DNA from: Thiothrix nivea DSM 5205
GTDB lineage: Bacteria > Pseudomonadota > Gammaproteobacteria > Thiotrichales > Thiotrichaceae
Direction of reading: 5' to 3'
Assembly (NCBI RefSeq): GCF_000260135.1
Contig: NZ_JH651384.1
Span: 3,704,693 to 3,768,692 of the forward strand
Length of the DNA stretch: 64,000 bases
Positions 8,555 to 18,354 of the stretch are shown here, in pieces (position 1 is the stretch's first letter; every line of letters starts with the position of its first letter). Under the pieces are notes generated by a model. It saw only the letters and a list, made by a program, of their open reading frames with translations, did no database searches and was not told the DNA's origin. Position numbers and translations under genes: made by a program.

Positions 8555-10876
8555 ATGCGCAGCTTTGCGGTAAGTTTTTTGGTCGGCACGCTGGTGCTGT
8601 GGGTGTTGCCGCGTCTGCCGGAAATGCGTGTGTTGTTTTGGGGTATGGTTGCCATGGCATTGGGTATGTTGGCAAGCATGGCTGTTTTCCGCCTGCCGTT
8701 GTGCTTGCGGTTGCCTGCCACCTTGGTGTCTGCCCTGTTGCTAGGCGCTTGCTATACCATCTGGACGGCCAGCGGGGTCAAGGCCGACTGGCTGCCGCAG
8801 GCATGGGAAGGGCAGGATGTGCTGTTGACCGGCACGGTGGCGGACGTGCCGGAACGCCGTGCTGATGGTTTACGTTTCCTGCTGGATGTGGAACAGGCCG
8901 ACCGGGGCGACTATCACGGGCGTTTGCGGCTGGCGTGGTATGAGGATGCGTTGCCCGACATCCGCGCCGGTGACCGTTGGCAATTGCTGGTGCGCGGCAA
9001 ACGCCCCAACGGCTTCATGAACCCCGGCAGTTTTGATTACGAACAGTGGCTGTTTAGCCAGCGGATTGGTGGCAGCGGTTATGTGCGCAAGTCAGGGCAA
9101 AACCAGCGGGTCAGCCATGGCTTGGCATTTTCCCCCAATGCCATCCGCCAGCGGGTACAGGAACGTATCCAGACAGCTCTGGGGGATTCGCCGGAAACAG
9201 GTCTGGTGCAGGGCTTGGCGGTTGCTTACCGCAGCACTATTTCCCCGCAGCAGTGGGAAACCTTGCGCAAGACCGGAACCAGCCATTTGCTGGCGATTTC
9301 CGGGTTGCACATTGGCATGGTGGCGGGCTTCGGTTTCTTGCCGGTGATGTTGGTGTGGCGCTTGTTTCCCACTCTGTATACGCGGATGCCGGTGAGGGTC
9401 GCGGGAGGCATTGTGGGTGGCGTGTTTGCCTGTGCTTATGCCTTGCTGGCGGGTTTCACCATTCCTACCCAGCGGGCGCTGGTGATGGTGTTGGTCTTGA
9501 TGCTGGGGTTGCTGTGGCGGCGGCAGATACCGTTCAGCATTACGTTAGCGCTGGCCTTGTTGTTGGTGGTGCTGATTGACCCGCTGGCGAGTTTGTCTGC
9601 CGGTTTCTGGCTGTCGTTTGGCGCGGTCAGTTTGCTGGCATGGCTGGGGATGCGCCGCCATCGTCAGGGGAAAATGGCTTTCCTGTGGGTGCAACTGGCC
9701 TTGTCGTTGGGGATGTTGCCACTGACAGCCGGTTTTTTCGGCAGCGTATCGCTGGTTTCGCCCTTGGCCAATCTGTTGGCTATTCCTTACGTTACGGTAT
9801 TGGTGGTTCCCCTGATTCTGCTGGGGGTGCTGTTGACGGGTATATTGCCGGGGGTGGCGGCATGGGTTTGGCAGGCTGCGGCCTTGTTGCTGCAAGGTTT
9901 GATGATGGGGCTGGATTGGCTGGCGACGTTTTCCCTGTCGTCCCTATACCTACCGTTGGTTCCCTTGCCGTGGTTGCTGCTGGCACTGGCGGGTTTCACG
10001 TTGTTGTGGCTGCCGCGCGGGATGCCGGGGCGTTGGCTGGGCATGGCGCTGATGCTGCCGCTGGCCTTGTTCCAGCCGGAAAAGCCGGAGCCGGGTGCAT
10101 TCCGCCTCAGCGTGCTGGATGTGGGGCAAGGGTTGGCAAGCGTGGTGCAAACCGCCAACCATACCCTGGTGTTTGATACCGGCCCGCGGGTTTCTGACAG
10201 TTTTGATAGTGGCGAACTGGTTGTGTTGCCCTGGCTGTATGGGCAAGGTGTTAGGCAACTGGATACCTTGGTGGTTTCCCATGCTGACAATGATCACAGC
10301 GGTGGGGCAAAAGCCATCCTGGCGGCGATGCCAGTCGCCAAGGTGCTGGTGAATGCGGCGGATGTACTTACTGATCATCAAACGAATTTATGTTTATCCG
10401 GCCAGTCGTGGCATTGGGATGGGGTGGAATTCACCATGGTACACCCCAGCGGGAATTTCCCTGAGCAAAAAGAAAACAACCGTTCCTGCGTATTAAAAAT
10501 AGCAAATCAGTATCATAGCGTATTATTGGCGGCGGATATTGAGCGCCCTGCAGAACAGTGGCTGGTGAAACAAGATGCGGATTTGCGCGCCGATGTGCTG
10601 TTGCTTCCCCATCATGGCAGCAAGACATCTTCCAGCCCTGCCTTCATCAAGACAGTGTCGCCACAGCTTGGCATTGTAACCAGCGGTTACCTGAACCGTT
10701 TCCATCACCCGCATCCCAGCGTTGTCCGGCGCTATGAGGCTTATGACGTTAAATTGCTGGATACCGTGGAAAGTGGAGAATTGCGGCTGGATTTTCCTGT
10801 CACCGATGCACCTTGGCGTTTGCGGGAATGGCGTAAGGCGCAGTTGCATGTCTGGAACCGTAGCTTGGAAAAGTAA
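8555..10876 (+). CDS. comEC: DNA internalisation competence protein ComEC/Rec2
   Basis: Inner-membrane channel for uptake of single-stranded DNA in natural transformation. The 773-aa length is normal. The N-terminus has transmembrane segments and a DUF4131/OB-like region. The central Competence domain includes TGTSHLLAISGLHIGM, a hallmark of the family, and many hydrophobic helices between about residues 240 and 500. The C-terminal part is a metallo-beta-lactamase-like nuclease domain with SHADNDHSGG near residue 575 and LLPHHGS near 683, so the metal-binding residues appear intact. The start ATG lies 28 bases after the DUF1501 stop. The gene may be read through from upstream. Confidence 0.95.
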   Translation: MRSFAVSFLVGTLVLWVLPRLPEMRVLFWGMVAMALGMLASMAVFRLPLCLRLPATLVSALLLGACYTIWTASGVKADWLPQAWEGQDVLLTGTVADVPERRADGLRFLLDVEQADRGDYHGRLRLAWYEDALPDIRAGDRWQLLVRGKRPNGFMNPGSFDYEQWLFSQRIGGSGYVRKSGQNQRVSHGLAFSPNAIRQRVQERIQTALGDSPETGLVQGLAVAYRSTISPQQWETLRKTGTSHLLAISGLHIGMVAGFGFLPVMLVWRLFPTLYTRMPVRVAGGIVGGVFACAYALLAGFTIPTQRALVMVLVLMLGLLWRRQIPFSITLALALLLVVLIDPLASLSAGFWLSFGAVSLLAWLGMRRHRQGKMAFLWVQLALSLGMLPLTAGFFGSVSLVSPLANLLAIPYVTVLVVPLILLGVLLTGILPGVAAWVWQAAALLLQGLMMGLDWLATFSLSSLYLPLVPLPWLLLALAGFTLLWLPRGMPGRWLGMALMLPLALFQPEKPEPGAFRLSVLDVGQGLASVVQTANHTLVFDTGPRVSDSFDSGELVVLPWLYGQGVRQLDTLVVSHADNDHSGGAKAILAAMPVAKVLVNAADVLTDHQTNLCLSGQSWHWDGVEFTMVHPSGNFPEQKENNRSCVLKIANQYHSVLLAADIERPAEQWLVKQDADLRADVLLLPHHGSKTSSSPAFIKTVSPQLGIVTSGYLNRFHHPHPSVVRRYEAYDVKLLDTVESGELRLDFPVTDAPWRLREWRKAQLHVWNRSLEK

Positions 10877-10987
10877 CGTGGCAAAACATTAATATTTATG
10901 CAAGAATCCGCTTAGTCCCCATCATCTTTTATTGCGGTCAGGGTTGTTTCATCCGTTTGCGCAGGTTGTAGTGTTCAGGAAGTCATC

Positions 10988-13312
10988 ATGAAGCTGGAAG
11001 AAAAGGATCTCGATATTTTCAACAAACTGGATTCCAACGTCTATTTAACCCTGAATGACAAACAGGCATTGCGTGCCAGCGTTGAAGACCTTGCCCGGCG
11101 CTTGCGGGAACGCGAGCAGCGTTTGCAGGATTTCAACGGCCTGTTGCTGGAAAAGGATGGCCATATCCGGGTGCGTGACGCCCGCATCGACGAACGCGAC
11201 AAGCGCATGGAAGCACTCGCCAAAGCCCTGGTTGAAAAGGAAAAGCTGCTGAACCAGCAAAACCAGTTGCTGGGTGACAAGGATAAATCCCTGCGCGCCC
11301 GTGATGACAATCTGATGGCGCGTGACCAGGCCGTGCAGCAGCGCGACACAATGCTGGAAGACCGTGAAGCCCGTCTGAAAAGCATTGAGCAAAGCCTCGC
11401 CCACTACGAAAAACTGTTGCAGGAAAAGGAACTGCAAATCCAGATGCGCGACCGCAGCCTGGAAGACAAAGACCGTTCCCTGCTGCGCATCGACCAGGCT
11501 ATCCAGAGCAAGGACAAGCTGTTGCAAAGCCGCGATGACAGCATCCTCAAGAAAGACCAGCAACTGCTGGATCGTGAAGCCCTGTTGCAGGAGCGTACCC
11601 GCCAGACACTGGAACAGGAAAAAATGCTCAAGGAACGCGACAAGCACCTGAGCGAGCGTGACAACCACTTATCAGAACGCGACCGTCAGCTGGCTGCCCG
11701 CGACAGCCACATTGACCTCGCCAACCAGAACTTGCAAGCGCGTGACCGCACCGTTGCCGAGCGCGACCAGCAAATCCAGGCACGTGAATTGTTGCTGAAG
11801 GAAAAAGCCAGCCTGTTGCAGGAGCGTGACCAACGTATCGGTTTCCAGCAACAGCAAATCGAAAAGCGTGACAATACCCTGGGTTTGCGTGACCGCGAGC
11901 TGGGTGAGCGTGACCGCATTATTGCCGAGCGTGACAATGAACTGCGTTTGCGTGAAGAATCCATCCGCAGCCGTGACCAGCAGGGGCTGGATTTCCTGCA
12001 AACCATCCGTGATCTGGAAAGCCAGTTGCAGGAACGTGATTCCCAACTTAACGAGCGTGACCGGCAACTGGCGATGCGTGACGAGCGTATCAACAAGGCG
12101 GACGAGGATTTACGCGACCGCGATACCCGTCTGTCTAGCCGCGACCGTACCGTTGAGGAACGCGACGTACAGATTTCCGAACGTGACAAGCGGGTCAAGG
12201 AACGCGACATTTCCCTGCGTGAGCGCGATACCCGCATCAGTGGGCAGGATTTGCAACTGCGCGAACGCGACAAGCAGGTGCAACTGCGCGATTCCCAGTT
12301 GCAAAGCCGCGATATCACCATTGGTGAGCGTGACCACAGCATCAAGGAGCGCGATGCCCATGTCGCGCAACTGAATACGCAGATGCAGGAGCGTGATGAA
12401 ACCATCCATTCGCGCGATTCGTTGCTGACGGAACGCAATGCGGCCATCATGCAACGGGATGATACTGTCCGTGAGCGTGATTTCCAGTTGACTGAGCGTG
12501 ACCAGACCATCCAGCAGCGCGATACCTCCCTGAATGAGCGTGACCAGCAAATCCAGACCCTGGGTGAATACCTCAACGAGCGGGAAAGCAGCCTACAGGC
12601 ACGTGACAATGAAATTGCCACCCGCGACGAGCAAATCCGCAACCTGCAACTGGATGTTAACCTGCGTGACCAGAGTATTGCCGAGCGCGATGTGCAGTTG
12701 CAAATCCGTGACCAGACCGTACAGGATCGGGATGAGTTCCTGTCAGCGCGCGAAGAAACCATTGCCGAGCGTGATGCTACCATTGCCGAACGCGACGCCC
12801 AGTTGGAACAGCGCGACCTGCACATCCAGAAAAAGGAAGAAGCGCTACAGGTACGCGATGGTCAGCTTGGCATCCGTGACGCCGAGATTGCCAACCGCGA
12901 TGCCAGCCTGCAATTGCGCGATACCAGCATTGCCGAACGCGACAACCAGCTCAAGGCGCGTGATACCCAGCTCCATAACCGTGACGCGAGCTTGTACGAA
13001 CGCGACCAGACCATTGTTGCCAAGGAAGCTCACATCCGCCGCCGTGACGAACGCCTTCAGGAACTGACCCTGCGTGTCCAGCACCTGGAGAACACCTTGA
13101 AAGAGCATGTCCAGCAGTTGCAGAACCGTGACGAGGCGCTGCACCAGCGTGACCTGATCATTGCCCAGCGTGACCGCCAGATCGACAAGCTCGATAAAAG
13201 CGTGGTCAAGTACAGCGCGGGCGTGCAAAGTTTTTTCATCAAGGGGGCGGTGACGGGCTTGGTTGCGGCTTTCGTGTTTGTATTGGGGTTGCGCCTACTG
13301 GCGATTATGTAA
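10988..13312 (+). CDS. Membrane-anchored protein built of about 100 charged heptads
   Basis: A 774-aa protein that, from about residue 35 to 740, is almost entirely a seven-residue repeat of the form [R/K]-D-x-x-[I/L]-x-x (for example AERDQQIQARE, NERDRQLAMRDERI). Each heptad has only one regular hydrophobic position and a nearly invariant basic-acidic pair, so the helix is very highly charged. The C-terminus is a single transmembrane segment (FIKGAVTGLVAAFVFVLGLRLL) with a two-residue tail, so it is probably a tail-anchored inner-membrane protein with a cytoplasmic rod of up to roughly 100 nm. There is no signal peptide. The gene lies 111 bases after comEC with its own leader. I know no named family and infer only a structural or tethering role. 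Confidence 0.8.
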   Translation: MKLEEKDLDIFNKLDSNVYLTLNDKQALRASVEDLARRLREREQRLQDFNGLLLEKDGHIRVRDARIDERDKRMEALAKALVEKEKLLNQQNQLLGDKDKSLRARDDNLMARDQAVQQRDTMLEDREARLKSIEQSLAHYEKLLQEKELQIQMRDRSLEDKDRSLLRIDQAIQSKDKLLQSRDDSILKKDQQLLDREALLQERTRQTLEQEKMLKERDKHLSERDNHLSERDRQLAARDSHIDLANQNLQARDRTVAERDQQIQARELLLKEKASLLQERDQRIGFQQQQIEKRDNTLGLRDRELGERDRIIAERDNELRLREESIRSRDQQGLDFLQTIRDLESQLQERDSQLNERDRQLAMRDERINKADEDLRDRDTRLSSRDRTVEERDVQISERDKRVKERDISLRERDTRISGQDLQLRERDKQVQLRDSQLQSRDITIGERDHSIKERDAHVAQLNTQMQERDETIHSRDSLLTERNAAIMQRDDTVRERDFQLTERDQTIQQRDTSLNERDQQIQTLGEYLNERESSLQARDNEIATRDEQIRNLQLDVNLRDQSIAERDVQLQIRDQTVQDRDEFLSAREETIAERDATIAERDAQLEQRDLHIQKKEEALQVRDGQLGIRDAEIANRDASLQLRDTSIAERDNQLKARDTQLHNRDASLYERDQTIVAKEAHIRRRDERLQELTLRVQHLENTLKEHVQQLQNRDEALHQRDLIIAQRDRQIDKLDKSVVKYSAGVQSFFIKGAVTGLVAAFVFVLGLRLLAIM

Positions 13313-13400
13313 AATCCCGGCTAGGGTTCCATTCACTCCCCCATGCCGTTATCCTTCAGGGATTTTCTGCCTGAAAGGCGTAACTTGCCCTAGCACACCC

Positions 13401-15074
13401 ATGCAAATCCAAGTCAGTGAACTCATCGTCAAATTTCTGCAAAAGCTCGGCGTCGACACCATTTTTGGTATGCCCGGTGCGCACATCCTGCCGGTCTATG
13501 ACGAACTGTACGATTCCGGCATCAAAACCGTGCTGGTCAAGCACGAGCAGGGCGCGGCCTTCATGGCGGGCGGCTATGCCCGCGTCAGCGGGCGCATCGG
13601 CGCGTGTATCACCACTGCTGGGCCGGGGGCAAGCAACCTGATTACCGGCATCGCCAACGCCTACGCCGACAAGCTGCCGATGATCGTGATTACCGGCGAA
13701 GCACCGACCCACATCTTCGGGCGCGGCGGCTTGCAGGAAAGCTCGGGGGAGGGCGGCAGCATCGACCAGACCGCGCTGTTTTCCGGTGTTACCCGCTACC
13801 ACAAGCTGATCGAACGCACCGACTACATCACCAATGTGCTGAGTCAGGCAGCGCGCCAGCTGGTGGCGGATGTTCCGGGGCCGGTGGTGCTGAGCATTCC
13901 GGTCAATGTGCAGAAAGAACTGGTGGATGCATCGATCCTGGAAAACCTGCCGACCCTAAAGCCGTTGCCCAAGCTGCAAATTGCGCCGCCGGTGCTGGAA
14001 CAGTGCGCTGACATGATCCGCAAGGCGCGTTGCCCGGTCATTCTGGCGGGGTATGGTTGCCTGCAATCCGTCCGCGCGCGTCTCGAATTGCGCAAGTTCA
14101 GTGAGCACCTGAACATTCCGGTCGCCACCAGCCTGAAAGGCAAGGGCGCAATCGACGAACGTTCCGCACTGTCGCTGGGCAGCCTGGGCGTCACCTCCAG
14201 CGGCCACGCCATGCACTATTTCATGCAGGAAGCCGACCTCATCATCCTGCTGGGCGCGGGTTTCAACGAGCGCACCAGCTATGTGTGGAAAGCCGACCTG
14301 ACCCAGGAGCGCAAGATCATCCAGGTCGACCGCAACGTGGCGCAACTGGAAAAGGTGGTGAAGGCTGACCTTGCCATCCAGTCCGACCTCGGCGATTTCC
14401 TGCACGCCCTCAACACCTGTTGTGTACCGCAGGGGATCGAACCGAAGTCGTGCCCCGATCTGGCCGCTTTCAAGCAAAAGGTTGACCAGCAGGCAGCCCA
14501 AAGCGGGCAGGTCATTTTCAACCAGAAATTCGACTTGGTGAAAAGCCTGTTCGCGCGGCTGGAACCGCATTTTGCGGAAGGCATCGTGCTGGTCGATGAC
14601 AACATCATCTACGCGCAGAACTTTTACCGGGTGAAGGATGGCGACCTGTTCGTGCCCAACACCGGTGTATCGTCGTTGGGGCACGCGATTCCGGCAGCCA
14701 TCGGGGCGAGATTCGTGCTCGACAAGCCGATGTTTGCCATTCTTGGTGATGGTGGTTTCCAGATGTGTTGCATGGAAATCATGACCGCTGTTAACTACAA
14801 CATCCCGTTGAATATCGTGTTGTTCAACAATCAAACGTTGGGGCTGATCCGCAAGAATCAGCATCAGCAGTATGAACAACGCTTCCTCGATTGTGATTTC
14901 CAGAATCCGGATTATGCCTTGCTGGCGCAGTCGTTCGGGATCAACCATTTCCATGTTGGAAATAATGCTGATCTCCAGCGGGTGTTTGATACGGCTGATT
15001 TCCATCACGCCATCAACCTGATCGAGCTGATGGTCGACCGCGAAGCTTACCCGAATTACTCCTCCCGTCGCTAA
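13401..15074 (+). CDS. Thiamine-diphosphate enzyme of the acetolactate synthase large-subunit family
   Basis: A 557-aa ThDP-dependent enzyme. The frame is open from 13263 but that part overlaps the preceding gene, so I chose the ATG at 13401 (MQIQVSELIVKFLQK), which matches the family start. The catalytic glutamate lies in VKHEQGAAFMAGGYAR (E49). The central domain contains PVILAGYG. The ThDP/Mg motif begins GDGGFQMCCMEI near residue 449 and ends in NN. The best family match is acetolactate synthase large subunit, but there is no ilvN-type regulatory subunit beside it. A catabolic acetolactate synthase or another decarboxylase/carboligase is therefore possible. The glycosyltransferase-like gene starts 9 bases after the stop. 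Confidence 0.82.
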   Translation: MQIQVSELIVKFLQKLGVDTIFGMPGAHILPVYDELYDSGIKTVLVKHEQGAAFMAGGYARVSGRIGACITTAGPGASNLITGIANAYADKLPMIVITGEAPTHIFGRGGLQESSGEGGSIDQTALFSGVTRYHKLIERTDYITNVLSQAARQLVADVPGPVVLSIPVNVQKELVDASILENLPTLKPLPKLQIAPPVLEQCADMIRKARCPVILAGYGCLQSVRARLELRKFSEHLNIPVATSLKGKGAIDERSALSLGSLGVTSSGHAMHYFMQEADLIILLGAGFNERTSYVWKADLTQERKIIQVDRNVAQLEKVVKADLAIQSDLGDFLHALNTCCVPQGIEPKSCPDLAAFKQKVDQQAAQSGQVIFNQKFDLVKSLFARLEPHFAEGIVLVDDNIIYAQNFYRVKDGDLFVPNTGVSSLGHAIPAAIGARFVLDKPMFAILGDGGFQMCCMEIMTAVNYNIPLNIVLFNNQTLGLIRKNQHQQYEQRFLDCDFQNPDYALLAQSFGINHFHVGNNADLQRVFDTADFHHAINLIELMVDREAYPNYSSRR

Positions 15075-15083
15075 GGGTTGCCC

Positions 15084-16607
15084 ATGTCGGAATTTACAGA
15101 ACCCACTGACCTTTTCCGCTTCATTATCAGTATCCCGGTGGCTGACCGCCCGCCACATTTGCGCCGCTGTCTGGAAAGCATCCATCAGCAAATTGAAGCC
15201 TATGGTTATGCGGGTGGCCTAACGGTGGTGGTGGCCGAAGATAGCCGCGACCCTCACTGTATTGGGCAACACAAGGCAACAGTCGCGGAGTATTGCGGCA
15301 AGGGCATGGATGTCATCCATTTCGGCTTGCCGGAACAGTATCAGGTGTTGCAAAGCGTTCCCGCCGAACAGCGCCAGCATCTAGGCAGGCTGTTGACGAC
15401 GCAACCGGCGGAGCGCTTTTACCGGAAGGGGCAGGCGGCCAACCGCAACCTCAGCTACCTGAAAATGCTGGAGATGACCAAAAACCGGGAAGGCACGCTG
15501 TATTATCTGGTGGATAGCGACCAGCTTTTCCTGCCAGAAATCGACTATTTCAACCACATCAACCAGATTTTCCAGACGACGGATACGCTAATGTTGACCG
15601 GCAAATTGGTGGGGGATCCGCCAGTGTCGCCTGCGGTAATGGCAGCCAATTTTCTGGGTGATGTGGGCGCTTTTTTGCATGAAATCGGTGGGTATGCGCC
15701 GTTGAGTGAATGCAGTTTTCACCGTGGTGATACGCCGTTGCCGGGTGATGCTGCTTATCATGATATGGCGAAAATGTTCGGCTTCGAGCAGCAGGTAGAC
15801 TATTTCGATTACCGTTGCCCGTTGACAGGGGTGCATAATCACGCGGATTGTCTGGATACGTTTGCGGAGCGTTTGCAGGCGTTCTTTTTCGGTGAACACC
15901 TGACCCGTAAGACGGCGTATCAGGACGACGGTAAGCCAACCGTGCTTTCCCCGGCGCGGACAATTTACCCCGGTAATTACATCGTCAATTTCGATGGGTT
16001 GAAATACATTATCCCGTTTGGGCATTTGCGGCTGCGTATGTCCGGCCCGACGGCGGGGCGGCTGATTCAGGCCGAAATCGGTGCGCGTTTCGCTGCGGCG
16101 AATATGCCGATGCTGCATCGGCGTACTACCGAAGATGCCAAGGACGATTTCCGCCCCGGCGTGGAACAGCAGCTGGGTGCGGCTATCGACATTGCCGACG
16201 AATTCGAGCGCCAGTTTTTCGGCGATCTGATGCTGTTTTCGGTGGTGGAATGGCTCAAGCATTACACCCTCGACCAGTTGACGGATGCCGCCTTGCTGCA
16301 ACAGGTGGTAGGCAAGGTGGAACGCGACATGTTGGCTCTATATCAGGCCAAGCATGAAGCGGTGAATGCCCATGCGCCCGAGTTGGAACAGTGGGTGCAG
16401 CGGGAACAGCATTGGTGGCACGGTAAGCCAGCCATGCGTGACGTGTTGGCATTCCTGCGCAATATCGAATGGAATTTCAGTGATGGGTCGCAGGCATGGC
16501 AGCAAATCCAGTCGGCAACGCATCGGGCAGGGCGCAAGGCGCAGATTATCGATGCGCTGCTGCATTACCGGCAGGAACGGGATGCCTGGGATCAGTTGTT
16601 TGCGTAG
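15084..16607 (+). CDS. Glycosyltransferase-like protein (GT-A-type N-terminus)
   Basis: A 507-aa protein without a confident family. The N-terminal half looks like a GT-A fold: FIISIPVADRPPHLRRCLESI resembles the nucleotide-binding start of family 2 transferases, AANRNLSYL resembles the ARN-type motif and YYLVDSDQLF contains a DxD-like DSD. The C-terminal 200 residues are unassigned and mostly helical. The start is placed at ATG 15084 because AGGG lies 6 bases upstream; a TTG at 15078 is also possible. It directly follows the ThDP enzyme and overlaps the 3' end of the convergent sulfotransferase gene by 16 bases. Together these suggest a small surface-glycan or metabolite cluster, but that is inference. 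Confidence 0.55.
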   Translation: MSEFTEPTDLFRFIISIPVADRPPHLRRCLESIHQQIEAYGYAGGLTVVVAEDSRDPHCIGQHKATVAEYCGKGMDVIHFGLPEQYQVLQSVPAEQRQHLGRLLTTQPAERFYRKGQAANRNLSYLKMLEMTKNREGTLYYLVDSDQLFLPEIDYFNHINQIFQTTDTLMLTGKLVGDPPVSPAVMAANFLGDVGAFLHEIGGYAPLSECSFHRGDTPLPGDAAYHDMAKMFGFEQQVDYFDYRCPLTGVHNHADCLDTFAERLQAFFFGEHLTRKTAYQDDGKPTVLSPARTIYPGNYIVNFDGLKYIIPFGHLRLRMSGPTAGRLIQAEIGARFAAANMPMLHRRTTEDAKDDFRPGVEQQLGAAIDIADEFERQFFGDLMLFSVVEWLKHYTLDQLTDAALLQQVVGKVERDMLALYQAKHEAVNAHAPELEQWVQREQHWWHGKPAMRDVLAFLRNIEWNFSDGSQAWQQIQSATHRAGRKAQIIDALLHYRQERDAWDQLFA

Positions 16608-17329
16608 GTGGCAGCTCTCGCGTTCCGTATCAGTTGCTCACGACATTCCTGATACGCCTGTTCTGCCTGCTGCAACAAACTGTCTTCCAGCGTGACGCCG
16701 GAAAAATCTTCGACGGCATTTTTGATGATAGTGCCGCTATTGATGGCTTCTGATGTGTCGCCTGCACCAGCTACACCGGTTTTGGCAAAGCGCTGGTATT
16801 GCTCTGACAGTGGCGTATCCAGTTGCAACCAGTCTGCCAGGCTTTGCAGCAAGCCAGCTGTATCCGTACACACCAGCTCAGTGTCGAAATAGTAATAGCG
16901 TTGTGGGTGCTGGCGGGCAAATTCAATGAGTTTTTCCATCCGCCCGACATAATATCCGGTAGCTTCTACGGGGTAAGAATAGGGGGCGTCAGTATTCTTT
17001 TCCCGGAACAGCTTGAGGATGCTCTTGATGGTTTCCTCCGGTTTGCGCAGGGCCAGCAGCACACAGGCGTTTTCCAGCCCCGGCAGTGCCAGGTCAGGCT
17101 CGTAGCCGTTGTGCAGCAGTTTATCAAACAGGAAACGGCTGCCGGGTTTGAAACGGTCGTGCTGCGCGTAGCGTTGTTCCTGCCGTGCCAGGGATTTCGC
17201 CGTGTTATAGCTGATGTGTATTTCGTAATAGCCATTGATCTGCGGATGCGAGCCGAGGATGTGGCCGATCAGGCTGGAGTAGGCGCGCATGTGGCTGAGC
17301 AGGAAAATTCTTTGGTAGGGCTGTGGCAT
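16592..17329 (-). CDS. Sulfotransferase family protein
   Basis: A 245-aa protein resembling PAPS-dependent sulfotransferases. The N-terminus IFLLSHMRAYSSLIGHILGSHP corresponds to the 5'-phosphosulfate loop region. The motif ALRKPEETIKSIL, near the middle, resembles the 3'-phosphate-binding region of the family. Later segments (YYYFDTELVC, LADWLQLDTPL) match the C-terminal half. The substrate cannot be told. It is transcribed towards the glycosyltransferase-like gene, overlapping its end by 16 bases, and is divergent from the DMT transporter 71 bases away. Confidence 0.75.
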   Translation of the reverse strand: MPQPYQRIFLLSHMRAYSSLIGHILGSHPQINGYYEIHISYNTAKSLARQEQRYAQHDRFKPGSRFLFDKLLHNGYEPDLALPGLENACVLLALRKPEETIKSILKLFREKNTDAPYSYPVEATGYYVGRMEKLIEFARQHPQRYYYFDTELVCTDTAGLLQSLADWLQLDTPLSEQYQRFAKTGVAGAGDTSEAINSGTIIKNAVEDFSGVTLEDSLLQQAEQAYQECREQLIRNARAATYANN

Positions 17330-17400
17330 GTTCTGGTTCCCGCTGTGCGAATGTTGCGTTGCATGATAGTCTGCTGTCCCGACCCTGTAAAACCTGTGTT

Positions 17401-18300
17401 ATGACCACTACTTTTCTTGACCGTTTTTCCCCCTACCTGTTGCTGGTGCTGACCGTGTTGTTCTGGTCGGGCAATTTCAATCTGGCGCGGGCGGTACATG
17501 CGGATATTCCGCCACTGGCGCTGTCATTTTGGCGCTGGGCGACGGCGGGGCTGATCCTGTTGCCGTTTGCGGGGCAACCGATGCGGCAGGCGTTGCCGTT
17601 GTTGCGGGCGCATTGGCGGCTGGTGGGGGCGTTGGCCTTGCTGGGCGTGGCCGGTTTCAACAGTCTGGTGTATGAGGGCTTGCAGACCACGACGGCGACC
17701 AATGGGGTACTGATCCAGACCATTACGCCGGTGTTGACCGTGTTGTTGGCGAGTGCATTGCTACGTGAGCACAGCAGTTTGCGGCAATGGCTGGGGGTGG
17801 GGTTGTCGTTGCTGGGGGTGTTGGTCATCATTTCCCATGCGGATGTGGGAATCCTGCAGCGGATGGATTTTACTTCCGGCGACCTGTGGATGCTGGCGGC
17901 GGCGCTGGATTGGGCGTTTTACACCGTGTTGTTGCGCAAGTTGCCGGAGGGGTTGAAAGGCTTGCCGATCCTCGGTTTTACCGTGCTGCTGGGTGCGTTG
18001 GCTATCCTGCCGTTGTATGTGCATGAAAGCCTGACTTTCCACATCATGCCGGTAACGTTGGTCAGCATGGGGAGCGTGCTGTATGTGGCGGTGTTCCCGT
18101 CGTTGCTGTCGTATCTGTTCTGGAACCATGCGACCCAGCAGCTGGGTGCGGGGCGTACCGGGCAGTTCAGCTACCTGTTGCCGGTGTTCGGAATTTTACT
18201 GGCAGTGGCGTTTCTGGGGGAACGCTTGCACCTGTTCCATGTGGCGGGGATGGCGCTGGTGGCCGTCGGGTTGCTGTTGACCAACTGGCAGCGCAAGTGA
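17401..18300 (+). CDS. EamA/DMT family transporter
   Basis: A 299-aa drug/metabolite transporter superfamily protein with about ten hydrophobic helices in two EamA repeats. The first repeat begins VLTVLFWSGNFNLARAVH and includes FWRWATAGLILLPF; the second begins GDLWMLAAALDWAFYTVLLRK and ends FLGERLHLFHVAGMALVAVG. The open frame extends upstream, but the ATG at 17401 gives the normal family start. It probably exports a small metabolite; the substrate is unknown. It is divergent from the sulfotransferase gene. Confidence 0.88.
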   Translation: MTTTFLDRFSPYLLLVLTVLFWSGNFNLARAVHADIPPLALSFWRWATAGLILLPFAGQPMRQALPLLRAHWRLVGALALLGVAGFNSLVYEGLQTTTATNGVLIQTITPVLTVLLASALLREHSSLRQWLGVGLSLLGVLVIISHADVGILQRMDFTSGDLWMLAAALDWAFYTVLLRKLPEGLKGLPILGFTVLLGALAILPLYVHESLTFHIMPVTLVSMGSVLYVAVFPSLLSYLFWNHATQQLGAGRTGQFSYLLPVFGILLAVAFLGERLHLFHVAGMALVAVGLLLTNWQRK

Positions 18301-18354
18301 GGGCGCGATTCGGGCGCTGTTTTGCTATGCTCGACAGTAACGAAAGGAGTGATT

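Noticed and set aside
11686-12825. Long minus-strand frames opposite the heptad gene (also 11045-11668)
   Set aside because: They are by-products of the 21-base repeat, giving an endless Ser/Arg-rich translation. The plus-strand protein explains the pattern.
10988-13312. Possible CRISPR or tandem-repeat array, from the regular 21-base pattern
   Set aside because: The repeat is codon-level, imperfect and within an open frame; there are no spacers.
13956-15191. Minus-strand frame opposite the ThDP enzyme gene
   Set aside because: No family motif, and the opposite strand encodes a complete enzyme with active-site residues.
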